Positions 9,405 to 18,607 are shown, counted from the stretch's first letter. The stretch: 64,000 nucleotides of DNA from Kuafuiihalomonas sp039024635 (GCA_039024635.1 JBCCQA010000003.1:186001-250000); one strand, 5' to 3'. Translations and numbers: made by a program. The notes: generated by a model not told the origin, from the sequence alone.

Positions 9405-10369
9405 GCCTCGACCTGGATGCCCGGGCCGGTCCGGCAGGCCCGAACCTCCTGCACCCCCTCCAGCTTCTCGAAGACCGACTGGATCTCCGCCATGGCCTCG
9501 GGACTACAAAAAGCCACCACATGGGGACCTGCATCAATGGTGAAGAAGGTCGGCACCCCGCCCGCCCGTAGCGATCGGACCGTATGCATGAGGGCGATGG
9601 TGGCCGGCGCCCAGTAGATGAGCCCTGGCCGGGCGGCCATGCCGTTGGCGTGCATGGCCAGACAGTTGCCCTCAGTGAGGCGGGCCAGCTCGTCGAAGTC
9701 TCCGCTCCGAAGCGCTTGTTCGACCGCCGGGAGATCGCGCTCCACGGTCTGAATCCACGCCCTATCGTAGGGTGAGGTCTCTCGCGTTCGATTCATGCCC
9801 TCGGTGCTACCGACCGCCTTCGCCTTTCCGGTCACCAGACCGATGACCGCGCCCAGCTCGATCTGCGACGCCACGGGTACGGCATGGGCGTCCTGACCGT
9901 CGGCGCGCTCACCGGCCTGCATCCGGGCGAAGCCCCCGAAGATGGAGCGGGCGGCCGAGCCTGAACCGAGGCGAGCCAAGACCGAGAGCTCGGCCTCGCT
10001 GCGCTCGAGCCCAAAGGCCGCGCAGGCCGCGCCGGCCAAGGCCGCAAAGGCCGAAGCCGAGGAGGCCAGGCCGGAAGCGGTAGGAAAATGATTGTGACTC
10101 TCCACTCGCACGGCTTCCTGGCTCGAAGCCTGGGCTCGAACGCGGTCGACGAAAGACTGCACCCTTCGCCGGGCCCCCGCGTCGGCCAGCTCGCCATTGA
10201 GACGCACCTCGTCTTCGCCGCCGCGGCCCAACCGCTCGACCGTGGTCTCGGTTCGAAGCCCGTCGAGGGTCAGCGACAGGCTGCCGGCCACCGGGAGGTT
10301 CAGGGCGGCATCCCGCTTACCCCAGTACTTTACGAGGGCGATGTTGGCGTGCGCCACGGCCTTAGCCAT
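9401..10369 (-). CDS. mvaD: diphosphomevalonate decarboxylase
   Basis: A 322-residue GHMP-fold enzyme that makes isopentenyl diphosphate from mevalonate 5-diphosphate with ATP. The opening AHANIALVKYWGKRD with NLPVAGSLSLTLD is diagnostic. The catalytic region FPTASGLASSASAFAALAGA forms the ATP-binding helix. Later come ARSIFGGFARMQ, the conserved START-like segment NRTRETSPYDRAW, and FFTIDAGPHV. Length matches bacterial MvaD. It is the first gene of a pair with the kinase at 8526 and lies 63 bp downstream of typA on the same strand, so typA transcripts might read into it. Use of the mevalonate rather than the MEP pathway is well known in myxobacteria and supports that assignment. Confidence 0.93.
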   Translation of the reverse strand: MAKAVAHANIALVKYWGKRDAALNLPVAGSLSLTLDGLRTETTVERLGRGGEDEVRLNGELADAGARRRVQSFVDRVRAQASSQEAVRVESHNHFPTASGLASSASAFAALAGAACAAFGLERSEAELSVLARLGSGSAARSIFGGFARMQAGERADGQDAHAVPVASQIELGAVIGLVTGKAKAVGSTEGMNRTRETSPYDRAWIQTVERDLPAVEQALRSGDFDELARLTEGNCLAMHANGMAARPGLIYWAPATIALMHTVRSLRAGGVPTFFTIDAGPHVVAFCSPEAMAEIQSVFEKLEGVQEVRACRTGPGIQVEA

Positions 10370-10432
10370 GCCTCAGCCCCACCCCATCCTAGCGGAGAAC
10401 GCAACCGTTCTTCGCGAAGCCCATAGGGCCCC

Positions 10433-12241
10433 TCAAGAAGCGTTGCGCTTCGGGCGAAAGGAGGCCCGAAGCTCCTTCTTGCGAAGCCGAATGGCCGTGG
10501 GCGTGACCTCGACCAGCTCGTCCTCGTCGATGAATTCGATGGACTGCTCGAGGGACATGTCCTGAACCGCGGTCACGACCACCGCCTCGTCCTTGCCGGC
10601 CGCCCGTATGTTCGTGAGCTTCTTCTCTCTGCACACGTTCACGTCGAGATCGTTCTCCCGGGCATGCTCTCCAACGATCATCCCTTCGTAGACCTCGGTC
10701 CCGGGTCGGACGAGCATCTTGCCTCGGGGCTGAAGGTTGAACAGGGCGTAGGGCGTGGTCGTGCCCTTTCGGTCTGAGACCATGGCCCCCGTGGGGCGCC
10801 GGGCAACGCGGCCGGCGTGGGGCGCCCAGCCATCGAACAAGGTGTTCATAATGCCGGTGCCCCGTGTGTCGGTCAGGAACTCGCTCCGGTACCCAATGAG
10901 CCCTCGGGACGGAATGCGATACTCGATCTTGGTCCGACCGTTTCCGGTCGGATTCATGACCGCCATCTGACCCTTTCGGTTCGACATCTTCTCAGTCACC
11001 GTCCCGATGAATTCCTCGGGCACGTCGATCGAGACGCGCTCCATGGGCTCTTGCAGGTGGCCGTTCTCGTCTTCTTTGGTCACGACCTCGGGCTTGGACA
11101 AGCCTAGCTCGTAGCCCTCCCGACGCAGGGTCTCGGCCAGCACGGCGAGCTGGAGCTCGCCTCGGCCCGCGACGTCGAAGCGGTCCGGTGAGTCGGTGTC
11201 GCCGACCCGAATGGCCACGTTCTGCTCGGCGGCCTTCATGAGCCGGTCGCGGATCTGGCGAGAGGTGACGAACTTCCCGTCTTTTCCGGCCATGGGCGAG
11301 TTGTTGACCATGAAGGTCATTCGAAGGGTCGGGGGGTCGACCCGGATCCGCTCCAGGGCTGGGGTGTCCGGGTCACCGACAACGGTGTCGCCGATCTCCA
11401 CGTTCTCTAAGCCGGCCAAAGCCATGATGTCGCCCGAGCCGAGCTCTTGGGCTTCGACCCGGTTCAAGCCCTGAAAGGTATAGAGCTTGGTCGCGCGGGA
11501 CTGGACCTTCGCGTCCTCCTTCAAGAGGCATATGGCCTGGTTTTTCTTGATGGAGCCCGACACGATGCGACCGATGGCGATGCGGCCCAAGAAGTCGTCG
11601 TACTCCGTGTTGGCGACCAGAACCTGCAGCGGCTCTTCCCGTCGGTCGGGCGGCCCGGGCAGATTGTCGACCACGGCCTCGAACAGCGGCGCCAGGCTGT
11701 CGCTCTCTTCGCCGAGGCTGCGCTTGGCGATCCCATCCCGGCCGATGGCGTAGATGACTGGAAACTCCAGCTGAGTTTCGTCGGCGCCCAGCTCGATGAA
11801 GAGGTCGTAGACCTCGTCGAGCACTTCGGCGGGTCGGGCATCTTGTCGGTCGATCTTGTTGATGACCACGATGGGCTTCAGGCCCAGACCCAAGGCCTTC
11901 GAAAGGACGAAGCGCGTCTGAGGAAGGGGACCCTCCGAAGCATCGACCAAGAGCAGCACACCATCGGCCAAGGTGAGAACGCGCTCGACCTCACCCCCGA
12001 AGTCGGCATGGCCGGGGGTATCGAGGATGTTGAGCTTCACCTCGCCGAACATCACGGCGGTGTTCTTGGCCAGGATGGTGATGCCGCGCTCTCTCTCCTG
12101 GTCATTGCTGTCCATGACCCGGTCGACCCGGTCCTGATTCTCTCGGAACACCCCCGACTGGCGGAGCATCGCGTCGACCAGGGTCGTCTTGCCGTGGTCG
12201 ATATGAGCCACGATGGCGAAGTTTCGGATGTCCCGTCGCAT
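10433..12241 (-). CDS. typA: translational GTPase TypA/BipA
   Basis: A 602-residue ribosome-associated GTPase related to EF-G, important for 50S assembly and stress growth at low temperature in other bacteria. Seen motifs are P-loop AHIDHGKTT at residues 12-20, switch II LDTPGHADF, base-recognition NKID, and the C-terminal RIPSRGLIGYRSEFL and KKELRASFRPKRN characteristic of TypA. The length matches E. coli TypA closely. It lies 44 bp downstream of the Bat-like membrane gene on the same strand. The gap contains a TTGACC hexamer that could be part of a separate promoter, though I see no good -10 at correct spacing. Confidence 0.96.
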   Translation of the reverse strand: MRRDIRNFAIVAHIDHGKTTLVDAMLRQSGVFRENQDRVDRVMDSNDQERERGITILAKNTAVMFGEVKLNILDTPGHADFGGEVERVLTLADGVLLLVDASEGPLPQTRFVLSKALGLGLKPIVVINKIDRQDARPAEVLDEVYDLFIELGADETQLEFPVIYAIGRDGIAKRSLGEESDSLAPLFEAVVDNLPGPPDRREEPLQVLVANTEYDDFLGRIAIGRIVSGSIKKNQAICLLKEDAKVQSRATKLYTFQGLNRVEAQELGSGDIMALAGLENVEIGDTVVGDPDTPALERIRVDPPTLRMTFMVNNSPMAGKDGKFVTSRQIRDRLMKAAEQNVAIRVGDTDSPDRFDVAGRGELQLAVLAETLRREGYELGLSKPEVVTKEDENGHLQEPMERVSIDVPEEFIGTVTEKMSNRKGQMAVMNPTGNGRTKIEYRIPSRGLIGYRSEFLTDTRGTGIMNTLFDGWAPHAGRVARRPTGAMVSDRKGTTTPYALFNLQPRGKMLVRPGTEVYEGMIVGEHARENDLDVNVCREKKLTNIRAAGKDEAVVVTAVQDMSLEQSIEFIDEDELVEVTPTAIRLRKKELRASFRPKRNAS

Positions 12242-12285
12242 CGGGGGCCAGAAGTATCAGTAGGCCGAAGAGGTCAACTGAAGCC

Positions 12286-14571
12286 TCACGGAGCGCCCGC
12301 CCTGCGACGAAGCCACCACTCGAGACCGAGGAGGGCCGTGAGCAAGAGCAAGAAAGGGAAGCCGTCCCACAGAGGGACGACCCGACTCCGGTCGACCTCG
12401 ACCCGCCTCGCCTCTTCCAGCTCCAATTCGGGCAAGGGCTCGCTGATGCGGGTGAAGCTACCTCCGCTGGCCTTGGCCATGGCCTCCAAGAGCTGGGGGC
12501 GTGGGAAGGGAGAGCGCCGCTCCACCTCGCTCGCCTCGACGATCACGGGCTCTTCGGCCTGGGCCAGACGCTCATTCTCATCGAAGGCCTCCGCCCGCAT
12601 GACGTAGGTCCCAGGCTCGACGTCTTCGAACTCGAGCACCGCAGTCCCGGCTGCCCCGGTCCTCAAGGTGGTGGAGCGTCCCTCCGTTCGGGTGTCGAAG
12701 GGCACGAGCTGGGCCTGCACCTCGGCTCCCTCGAGTCCGCGATAATCCACGCCCAAGACGGTGACGTCGGCCTGCACTGGCTCACCTTTGTAGACGACGG
12801 GGTGGCGAGCCGACAGGCGAAGTCGAGACAGGGCCGGGTCGCGGATCAGCCACCGGAGGCTCTGGTTCCAAAAACGGTCGTATTCTCGTCCCGCCCGCCC
12901 CTCTTCGCCCACCGCTACGAATCGCCAAAACCAAGAGCTATCGGTGGCGACGGCCATGGACCGGCCCCGACCCACGTCGCGAATGGACACCAGGGGGGGA
13001 TTGCCCGGGAGGGAGGGGTGCACCAGCAGCGCACGAGCACCGGGCACCAGGCCCAGACTTCCGTTGGCGCCGCTCAAGGCCGGTAGCCGTGCGTACGCGG
13101 TGCTCGGCGGCAAGCCGGGCGGACCGATGCGCGTGATGGGATGCTGCCTGCCCTCGTCCGTCAGCCGAGGCGCGTAGTCTGCCTCATCCCAGCCGAGGGC
13201 CCCACCCAAGCGCACGGGCAGGATGTCGGCGATGGGCGTCCCGGCGTACCAGCCCGGCTCGAAAGACTGGTCGCCGCCCACCATCAGGAAGCTGCCGCCA
13301 TCCAGGACGTACTGGCGAATGTTTCGGAGGTAGTGGGCCATCCGATAGGGCCGGTACGTAAAGTTCTGATAGATGACGACGTCGAAGGTTTCGAGCTCGG
13401 TGGTGAAGAGGTCGTTCACGGGGAAAGGGATCAGGGCCAGCTCGTCCTGGGCCGCCTTCTGCACGTCGGTGGTCGAGCGAAGGATGAAGAAAGAGATGAG
13501 GTCGATGTTCGGGTTCTGCTCGAGCAGCTCCCTCAGGAAGCGGACGTCCCATGATGGGCGTCCTGCCACCTGAAGCACGCGAATCCGGTCCCTGATGACC
13601 CGGAGCACGATGGACTTGGCGTTGTTGCTGGTGACGGCCTCTTCCGGCTGGATGGGAACCGAGACCCCGTAGACCTCTTTTCCGACCTCTTTCGGCTTGA
13701 ACTCGAAGACGACCCGCACGCTGCCCCCGCCGATCCGGGCTTCCTTGGTCTCCAAGACGGAACCGCCTCGCTTGAGCGTAACGGGGACGAGCTGGGTCGA
13801 AAGACCTCGCGCCTCGATCTCCACTTCCATCTTCACCGTATTGTGGACGAAGGCGAAGTCATCGGCTCGGATGGCCTTGACCGCCAGATCGGGGGCCGCG
13901 TCCTCATAGCCAAACCCGACGACGTGGATGGGCGCATCGACAGCCCCCGCCGCCGCCTCGATCTCCTCCAGCCCGACCCCTTCGGTGTCGGCGCCGTCGG
14001 AATAGACGACGACCGCCCCCAGGTCTCGACCCTGGGCCTGCCAGGCCAAGTCTTCGAGGAGGCGCGCGAAGTCGCTCTTGGTCCCGCCGAGTGTCAAAGC
14101 CGGGGGGAGGCCTTCGACGGGCTGGACGGCGTCGGAGAAGCGAAAGGACTCCAGGTTGCTCAGGCTTTGGAGGCGGACGAAGCGGTCCTCGTTCGTCTGG
14201 ACGTGGTCTCGGACCCTGGACCAACGGGTTTCGCCGTCAGGTCCGGTGAGGGCCATGGATTCCGAGTCATCGAAGAGGACCAGGGTCTTGCTGCGCACCG
14301 GAGAGACGGCGCGTAGCTCGATGGCGGGCTCGAGGAGGTACAGCAGAACCAGGGCCGCAATCCCAACTCGCAGGAGCAGGAGCGGCGTCCGACGGGCGGC
14401 CGAGATTCGTCGCAAGCCCCAAGCGCTGGCCAACAGGCTGAGTAGGACGAGGACGGCGACGGATAAGAGGATAGAGACCCCGAGGGACGAGTCGAAGCTG
14501 AGGGTCCAGTCGTTATAGAGGCTGGGGTCGGCTTCGGGCAGCAGCCAGGGCAGGAGGATGTCGAGACTCAT
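12286..14571 (-). CDS. Bat-like membrane protein with VWA-type and glutamine amidotransferase-like domains
   Basis: About 761 residues. The N-terminus begins MSLDILLPWLLP and has two membrane segments (about residues 18-40 and 50-70, LLLLRVGIAALVLLYLLEP). A VWA-like domain follows with LVLFDDSESM as its metal-site motif and VVVYSDGADT further on. The middle (VLQVAGRPSWDVRFLREL, VVIYQNF, GGSFLMVGGDQSF) is a class I glutamine amidotransferase-like fold without an obvious catalytic Cys. A further Ig-like segment (VYKGEPVQADVTVLG) and a last membrane helix (LLLLTALLGLEWWL) complete it. This architecture is known from BatA/DUF4159 gene clusters of unknown function. The start at 14571 lies 1 nt past the stop of the DUF4159 gene. 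Confidence 0.75.
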   Translation of the reverse strand: MSLDILLPWLLPEADPSLYNDWTLSFDSSLGVSILLSVAVLVLLSLLASAWGLRRISAARRTPLLLLRVGIAALVLLYLLEPAIELRAVSPVRSKTLVLFDDSESMALTGPDGETRWSRVRDHVQTNEDRFVRLQSLSNLESFRFSDAVQPVEGLPPALTLGGTKSDFARLLEDLAWQAQGRDLGAVVVYSDGADTEGVGLEEIEAAAGAVDAPIHVVGFGYEDAAPDLAVKAIRADDFAFVHNTVKMEVEIEARGLSTQLVPVTLKRGGSVLETKEARIGGGSVRVVFEFKPKEVGKEVYGVSVPIQPEEAVTSNNAKSIVLRVIRDRIRVLQVAGRPSWDVRFLRELLEQNPNIDLISFFILRSTTDVQKAAQDELALIPFPVNDLFTTELETFDVVIYQNFTYRPYRMAHYLRNIRQYVLDGGSFLMVGGDQSFEPGWYAGTPIADILPVRLGGALGWDEADYAPRLTDEGRQHPITRIGPPGLPPSTAYARLPALSGANGSLGLVPGARALLVHPSLPGNPPLVSIRDVGRGRSMAVATDSSWFWRFVAVGEEGRAGREYDRFWNQSLRWLIRDPALSRLRLSARHPVVYKGEPVQADVTVLGVDYRGLEGAEVQAQLVPFDTRTEGRSTTLRTGAAGTAVLEFEDVEPGTYVMRAEAFDENERLAQAEEPVIVEASEVERRSPFPRPQLLEAMAKASGGSFTRISEPLPELELEEARRVEVDRSRVVPLWDGFPFLLLLTALLGLEWWLRRRAGAP

Positions 14572-14572
14572 G

Positions 14573-15313
14573 TCAACGTCTCCTGCGCAGGATGAAGGGC
14601 GTGTGCACGAGGTCGTCCTTGTAGTCCAAACAGATGGAGTACATGGCGATGTTGACGCCAAGCCGGAAGGCCATCTCGCGCTGGCGCTCTCCGCCGGGCG
14701 TCACCTCGTACTCCCATCGCCCAAAGGCGTCCCGGGCCCAGGCGCCACCGAGATCGTTCTGGCAGTAGACGACCGCGTAGCGCTCATCCAGGAGCACGCC
14801 CTCCAGACTGGGAACTCTCAGTACCCGCCCCGCCTGCGTCGGCACCAAGTAGAACGACTTGTAGATGACGTGCTCGTTGGGGATCTCGGCCCAGGCGCCC
14901 CGAGGAAGAACGTTCCCCATCAACGCCCGGACACTCTGGTCGAAAGGTCCGCCAGGGCGAGCATCGGCAGAGTCGACGAGAAGCATCCCACCGAAGGTGA
15001 GGTGGCGACGCAGCTGCCGAACGCCAGCCTCGGAGAATCCGAAGGCGCCCGTACCAGAAAGGTAGAGCAGAGGATGCCGAAACAGTTCGGCCGCATCGGC
15101 GTCCAGAACGCTGGGTTCGAGGTCGACTTCGATGCTGGTCCGTTGGCCTATCTCCCAGGCGAGGCGACGTAACGCGTTGGGTCGGGGGGACCACAAGCCG
15201 TCGTGGCGGAGCTGACCGAAGCGGAGGTCGGCGGCGCCCGCTCGGGCCAGGCCGGCGCCCGCCCCCGTGAGGGCGAGGCTCGCGCCGGCCTGCAGGAAGC
15301 TCCTCCTCCGCAC
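14573..15313 (-). CDS. DUF4159 domain protein with Tat-type signal
   Basis: A 246-residue exported protein. The N-terminus MRRRSFLQAGASLALTGAG is a twin-arginine (Tat) signal. The body matches DUF4159: LRFGQLRHDGLWSPRPNALRRL is split here into the pieces LRFGQLRHDG and WSPRPNALRRL, followed by EVDLEPSVLDADAAELFRHPLLYLSG as FRHPLLYLSG, then GGMLLVDSAD and a terminal YSICLDYKDDLVH. DUF4159 has a flavodoxin/GATase-like fold and is found next to MoxR, DUF58 and BatA genes. Here only the Bat-like partner follows, immediately downstream. The start is GTG 15313. It is divergent from the TPR protein at 15394 with an 80-bp gap. Biochemical function is unknown. Confidence 0.8.
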   Translation of the reverse strand: MRRRSFLQAGASLALTGAGAGLARAGAADLRFGQLRHDGLWSPRPNALRRLAWEIGQRTSIEVDLEPSVLDADAAELFRHPLLYLSGTGAFGFSEAGVRQLRRHLTFGGMLLVDSADARPGGPFDQSVRALMGNVLPRGAWAEIPNEHVIYKSFYLVPTQAGRVLRVPSLEGVLLDERYAVVYCQNDLGGAWARDAFGRWEYEVTPGGERQREMAFRLGVNIAMYSICLDYKDDLVHTPFILRRRR

Positions 15314-15393
15314 CCTTCCGAGCTACGCGAAGCCCGGCTCGGGGGCCAGCGAAGGCGTGGCCTCGGAAGCCGAATCGGCATAGGGTCCCCGCC

Positions 15394-16974
15394 ATGTCCT
15401 TCCCCGTCCTAGCGATGGTCCTCGCTCTGTCATCGGCGTCAGAGGTAGAAGCCCGCCCCACCGTCCTGGTGCTCCCCGCCGACACTTTGGGTGATCTCTC
15501 CAGCGTGGTGCAGCTCCGCACGCTGGGCGTGCTGCGCAACTTGGGTGGAACCAACATCATCCACCCAAAGACCCTCAATCGAGTACAGGAGCGCTACGAG
15601 GCCCGCTTGACCCAGCTTTCGCCCGAGGCTCGACATCAGACCCTCGGGCAGGTCACGGGCGCCGACATCGTCATCGCCTCCAAGGTCCAGAGTGCGGAAG
15701 GGCGGACCAAGCTCGGCATGCAGCTGGTCCCGGTGGAGGCCCGAGGCAAGAGCGGCAAGGCGGTGGGCCTAGAGCTGGAGGCCGGAAGCTGGCTCGAAGC
15801 CCTGGACCAGATGCAGGCCAAACTTGGGGCCGGCCTAGTGGAAACCGGACGGGTGCCTCTCGATCGAACGAAGACCGAGGGTGCGGTCGGACCCGCGTCG
15901 AGCAAGCCGGGGGCGCTCATGGCCTATGCCCGATGTCACGACACCATCGTCGCGCAGCCCGCTGGTCTGCGGTCACCGGTGGTTGTCGACATCAACGCGA
16001 TCGAGAATGCCCTCATCGACTGCGAAGATGCGCTTTCCATCGACCCGGACTTCGTCGACGTCAAAGCCGACATTGCACTTGCTTCGGCCTACTTGGGAAA
16101 GCAGGTCCAAGCTGAGGCTCAGCTCAAGGCAGCCAAGAAGGCTGAGCACTTCATCCCGACCTATTGGATCGCGAAGTTCTGGGTGCTCTCTCGTTTTCAC
16201 GGCGTGGACGTCGCGGTCGAGGCCCTCCGACAATCCATCGAAGCCCACCCTGGCTTCACGCTCGGCCGCGGCTACCTTGGCGAAGCCCTGGTCGCCGTGG
16301 GCGAGTACGACGAGGCCCTGTCGGTCTACCAGACCTATCTCGGTCGGGTCCCACGCCAGTCCTTCGTGATGGGTCAAATCGGCTACGTCCACGCCAAGAA
16401 GAAGGACTACGACGAGGCCGTCGAATGGACAGAGAAGGCGCTGCGTACCACACCCAGCGATCCCGAACTGCTACTCCAGCTCGCGAGCCGATTCATCGAC
16501 GTCAAGCGCTACGGTGACGCAGCCAATGTCCTTCGCCGCGTGATCTCGGAGGGTGGGGCGCGCGGCGAAGTCCATCTGCGCCTTGGCTACGCTTACCTGA
16601 AGCTCGGTGAGCTGAATCAGGCCGAGGCCCAGATTCGAACCGCCATCGAAAAGGCCAACAGCCCGGCAGAATGGCGGACCAGGGGCCGCGCTCGCTACAA
16701 CTTGGCCCAGCTGTGGGTCGAAGCGGGCTCGACCGACAACGCCATCCGACAGCTGCGAATGGCCGTCCGCGAAGGCTTCAAGGACGACCGTGCGCTCGCA
16801 GCGCCGGACATGGCGCCGGTCAAGAAGCACCCCAAGTGGGGCGAACTCCTGGCCATGCGACCACCCCGAGGCACGGCCCCAACGCTGATTAGCCCCCTCG
16901 GCAAAGCCGACGCCGTGGGCGACGTCGAAGTCAGTACCCGCAAGGCCTCAAGCAAGCTTCTTGAAACTCTCTAG
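15394..16974 (+). CDS. secreted TPR protein with TolB/CsgG-like N-terminal domain
   Basis: A 526-residue protein with an N-terminal signal (MSFPVLAMVLALSSASEVEA). Residues about 22-150 contain alternating strands and helices (TVLVLPADTLGD, IIHPKTLNRV, VTGADIVIASKV, LGMQLVPVEA), resembling the nucleotide-free sensor/assembly domain at the N-terminus of TolB, CsgG and FlgO-type proteins. Residues about 210-480 are tetratricopeptide repeats (FTLGRGYLGEALVAVGEYDEA, in part; QIGYVHAKKKDYDEAVEW; LRLGYAYLKLGELNQAEAQI). Probably a periplasmic scaffold. It is a single gene, convergent with the Glt-like operon across a 270-bp gap that contains a dispersed repeat element. The specific partner is not identifiable. 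Confidence 0.7.
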   Translation: MSFPVLAMVLALSSASEVEARPTVLVLPADTLGDLSSVVQLRTLGVLRNLGGTNIIHPKTLNRVQERYEARLTQLSPEARHQTLGQVTGADIVIASKVQSAEGRTKLGMQLVPVEARGKSGKAVGLELEAGSWLEALDQMQAKLGAGLVETGRVPLDRTKTEGAVGPASSKPGALMAYARCHDTIVAQPAGLRSPVVVDINAIENALIDCEDALSIDPDFVDVKADIALASAYLGKQVQAEAQLKAAKKAEHFIPTYWIAKFWVLSRFHGVDVAVEALRQSIEAHPGFTLGRGYLGEALVAVGEYDEALSVYQTYLGRVPRQSFVMGQIGYVHAKKKDYDEAVEWTEKALRTTPSDPELLLQLASRFIDVKRYGDAANVLRRVISEGGARGEVHLRLGYAYLKLGELNQAEAQIRTAIEKANSPAEWRTRGRARYNLAQLWVEAGSTDNAIRQLRMAVREGFKDDRALAAPDMAPVKKHPKWGELLAMRPPRGTAPTLISPLGKADAVGDVEVSTRKASSKLLETL

Positions 16975-17084
16975 GCAGATACGTCGCAGCGCAAGGACAC
17001 CTTGGCGCCCTCAGCTAGCGCCTTAAGCAAACGACCCGAGGTTCGCAAAGCACCGGAGACCACGTAGCGGTCGGAGTCGCGCGA

Positions 17085-17138
17085 AGTGAGCGGAGGAGGA
17101 AAACGCGAAGCGTTTGTCCGACGCAGCGAACGAAGAGG
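17085..17138 (-). repeat. dispersed intergenic hairpin element, copy A
   Basis: A 54-bp sequence on the minus strand that matches 58154-58207 at roughly 85% of positions. It contains the core TCGGACAAACGCTTCGCGTT, in which AAACGC-TTC-GCGTTT forms a 6-bp hairpin. It sits in the 270-bp gap between two convergent genes (stops at 16974 and 17245). The rest of this gap shows no gene, only G+C-rich sequence with further short inverted repeats. Confidence 0.6.
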
Positions 17139-17244
17139 GGTGGGCCAGGCGACCGTGAGGCCGAAGGCTAATTTGCAAGTGCAGTAGAGGGGCGGGGGCG
17201 CAAGCCTCAGTCCTCGCTGTGCTGAGCCGGGACCGCTCCCTAGG

Positions 17245-18600
17245 TTAAGAAGCCGGTTCCAATACGAAGGGGAAGCTGACGAAAACCGAGCCTCCACTCG
17301 GACGGGGGAAGCGCCAGGATCGCGCGCGACGCCTGATGCAGCTTTCGAGGTCTTTGGAGCGAAGACTTCCGCCGAAGTCGATGTTGTCGGTCCGCCCGTT
17401 TTCGAGGATCTCGAAGTCGATGATCAACTTGCCCTTGAGGTTACGATTACGCTTCAGCGCGCTCTCATAGCAGGCCTGGATGGCCCCTTTTTGTCGCCGC
17501 ATCACGCGGTTGATCTTGGCCGCCGACAGATCTCCGTCGACGTCGGGCGCTTGAGCCTGAGCGGTACCGCGGATGGCGGTCTCCTTCTTGGTCCCCGTTT
17601 TGACGTTGCCGCCACCTTCGGTTCCCAGCGCACCGATTCCGACCTGCTCGCCGGAGCCACCTCCCCGAGTGCTCGTCCCTTCGGACGCGACGTCTACGCC
17701 CTGGACGCCGGAGAAGGCGTCAGCGAGGCTGCCGTCCTCGCCGCCCTCGGAGAACACGTCGGCCAGAGCGCCGCTGCCGCCTTCGCCCTTGGCGCCCAGC
17801 ACTTTGAGGAGTCCTTTGCCGGCAACCTTCTCTTTGACCGCTTGTTTGCGGGCCCGAGCCGCCGCTTCGGCGTCCACGGGATCTTTGGGCTCCTCCTTCT
17901 TCTCGGCCTTCTTCTCGGGCTCCTTCTTCTTCTCCTTCTTCTTCTTGCCCTCGTCATCGGACTTCTTGGCGACCTCTTCACGCGGCGGCTGAGGCTCTCG
18001 CTTGGGCATGATGAGGCGCTGAAAGCGCTCGTCGACTTCTTCGATCGACATAGGCTCGACATAATTGCGAGCTTCGTACTTGGCCCAAGCAATGGTTGCG
18101 ATGGAGCTGATGAAGACTACGAGCAGAATGACCGCGAACTGCATGTCCAAGGCCTGGAGAACGGACCCGCGGAGCTCAGCCGGAAGGACCGGCTTTACTG
18201 GAGCGGCTGCCTTGGGCTTGAACTGGAACAGAACGGTGACGTCGCCGATCACCACCTTGCCGCGACTGCTGTCCGGCAGGGGGACGGCCTTGCTTCCCTT
18301 GCGTTCGACAACCTGCCCGGACTCTTTGAAGTTTTCGAAGGTCTGCACCTGGCCGGCGTCGGACTGAACTCGACCATTCATGCTGTCAGAGTATCGGAGC
18401 CAGTACTGCTTGCCGTCGTAGTCGAAGAGGTCGAAGACCTTGGGCATTCCATCTGCTGAGACCTGGAAAGTGGCCTTGGCGCCCGAGCCGATGGAAACGG
18501 TTTCCCGTTTCTTCATCTCTCTTTCGTCGATGATCTTGCCGCGCTGGACGATACCTATGCGGAGGACCTTGGGCCCGTTGTCGGTCTTCTGATTGGCCAT
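17245..18600 (-). CDS. GltG-like envelope protein: FHA-like domain, one TM, TonB/AgmX C-terminal domain
   Basis: A 451-residue inner-membrane protein. Residues 10-130 are beta-rich with RETVSIGSGAKATFQV, WLRYSDSMNGRV and GKVVIGDVTVLFQF, resembling an FHA domain. A single transmembrane helix lies near 155-175 (FAVILLVVFISSIATIAWA). A highly charged Lys/Glu segment follows, then Gly-rich linkers and a C-terminal AgmX/PglI-type TonB domain (RRQKGAIQACYESALKRN, GKLIIDFEILENGRTDNI). This order matches GltG/NfsG of the Myxococcus Glt/Nfs machinery, which spans the periplasm. It is the last gene of a six-gene operon, 7 bp after the small secreted protein. A plain TonB-like role cannot be excluded. 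Confidence 0.75.
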   Translation of the reverse strand: MANQKTDNGPKVLRIGIVQRGKIIDEREMKKRETVSIGSGAKATFQVSADGMPKVFDLFDYDGKQYWLRYSDSMNGRVQSDAGQVQTFENFKESGQVVERKGSKAVPLPDSSRGKVVIGDVTVLFQFKPKAAAPVKPVLPAELRGSVLQALDMQFAVILLVVFISSIATIAWAKYEARNYVEPMSIEEVDERFQRLIMPKREPQPPREEVAKKSDDEGKKKKEKKKEPEKKAEKKEEPKDPVDAEAAARARKQAVKEKVAGKGLLKVLGAKGEGGSGALADVFSEGGEDGSLADAFSGVQGVDVASEGTSTRGGGSGEQVGIGALGTEGGGNVKTGTKKETAIRGTAQAQAPDVDGDLSAAKINRVMRRQKGAIQACYESALKRNRNLKGKLIIDFEILENGRTDNIDFGGSLRSKDLESCIRRRARSWRFPRPSGGSVFVSFPFVLEPAS

Positions 18601-18607
18601 TGCTTTC

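Noticed and set aside
12251..12277. TTGACC...TACTTC promoter before typA
   Set aside because: The spacer is only 15 bp and the -10 is weak; read-through from the upstream gene is as likely.
16971..17297. Leftward 108-codon ORF in the convergent gap
   Set aside because: It overlaps the C-terminus of the GltG-like gene in another frame, and its sequence is only the dispersed repeat read as protein.
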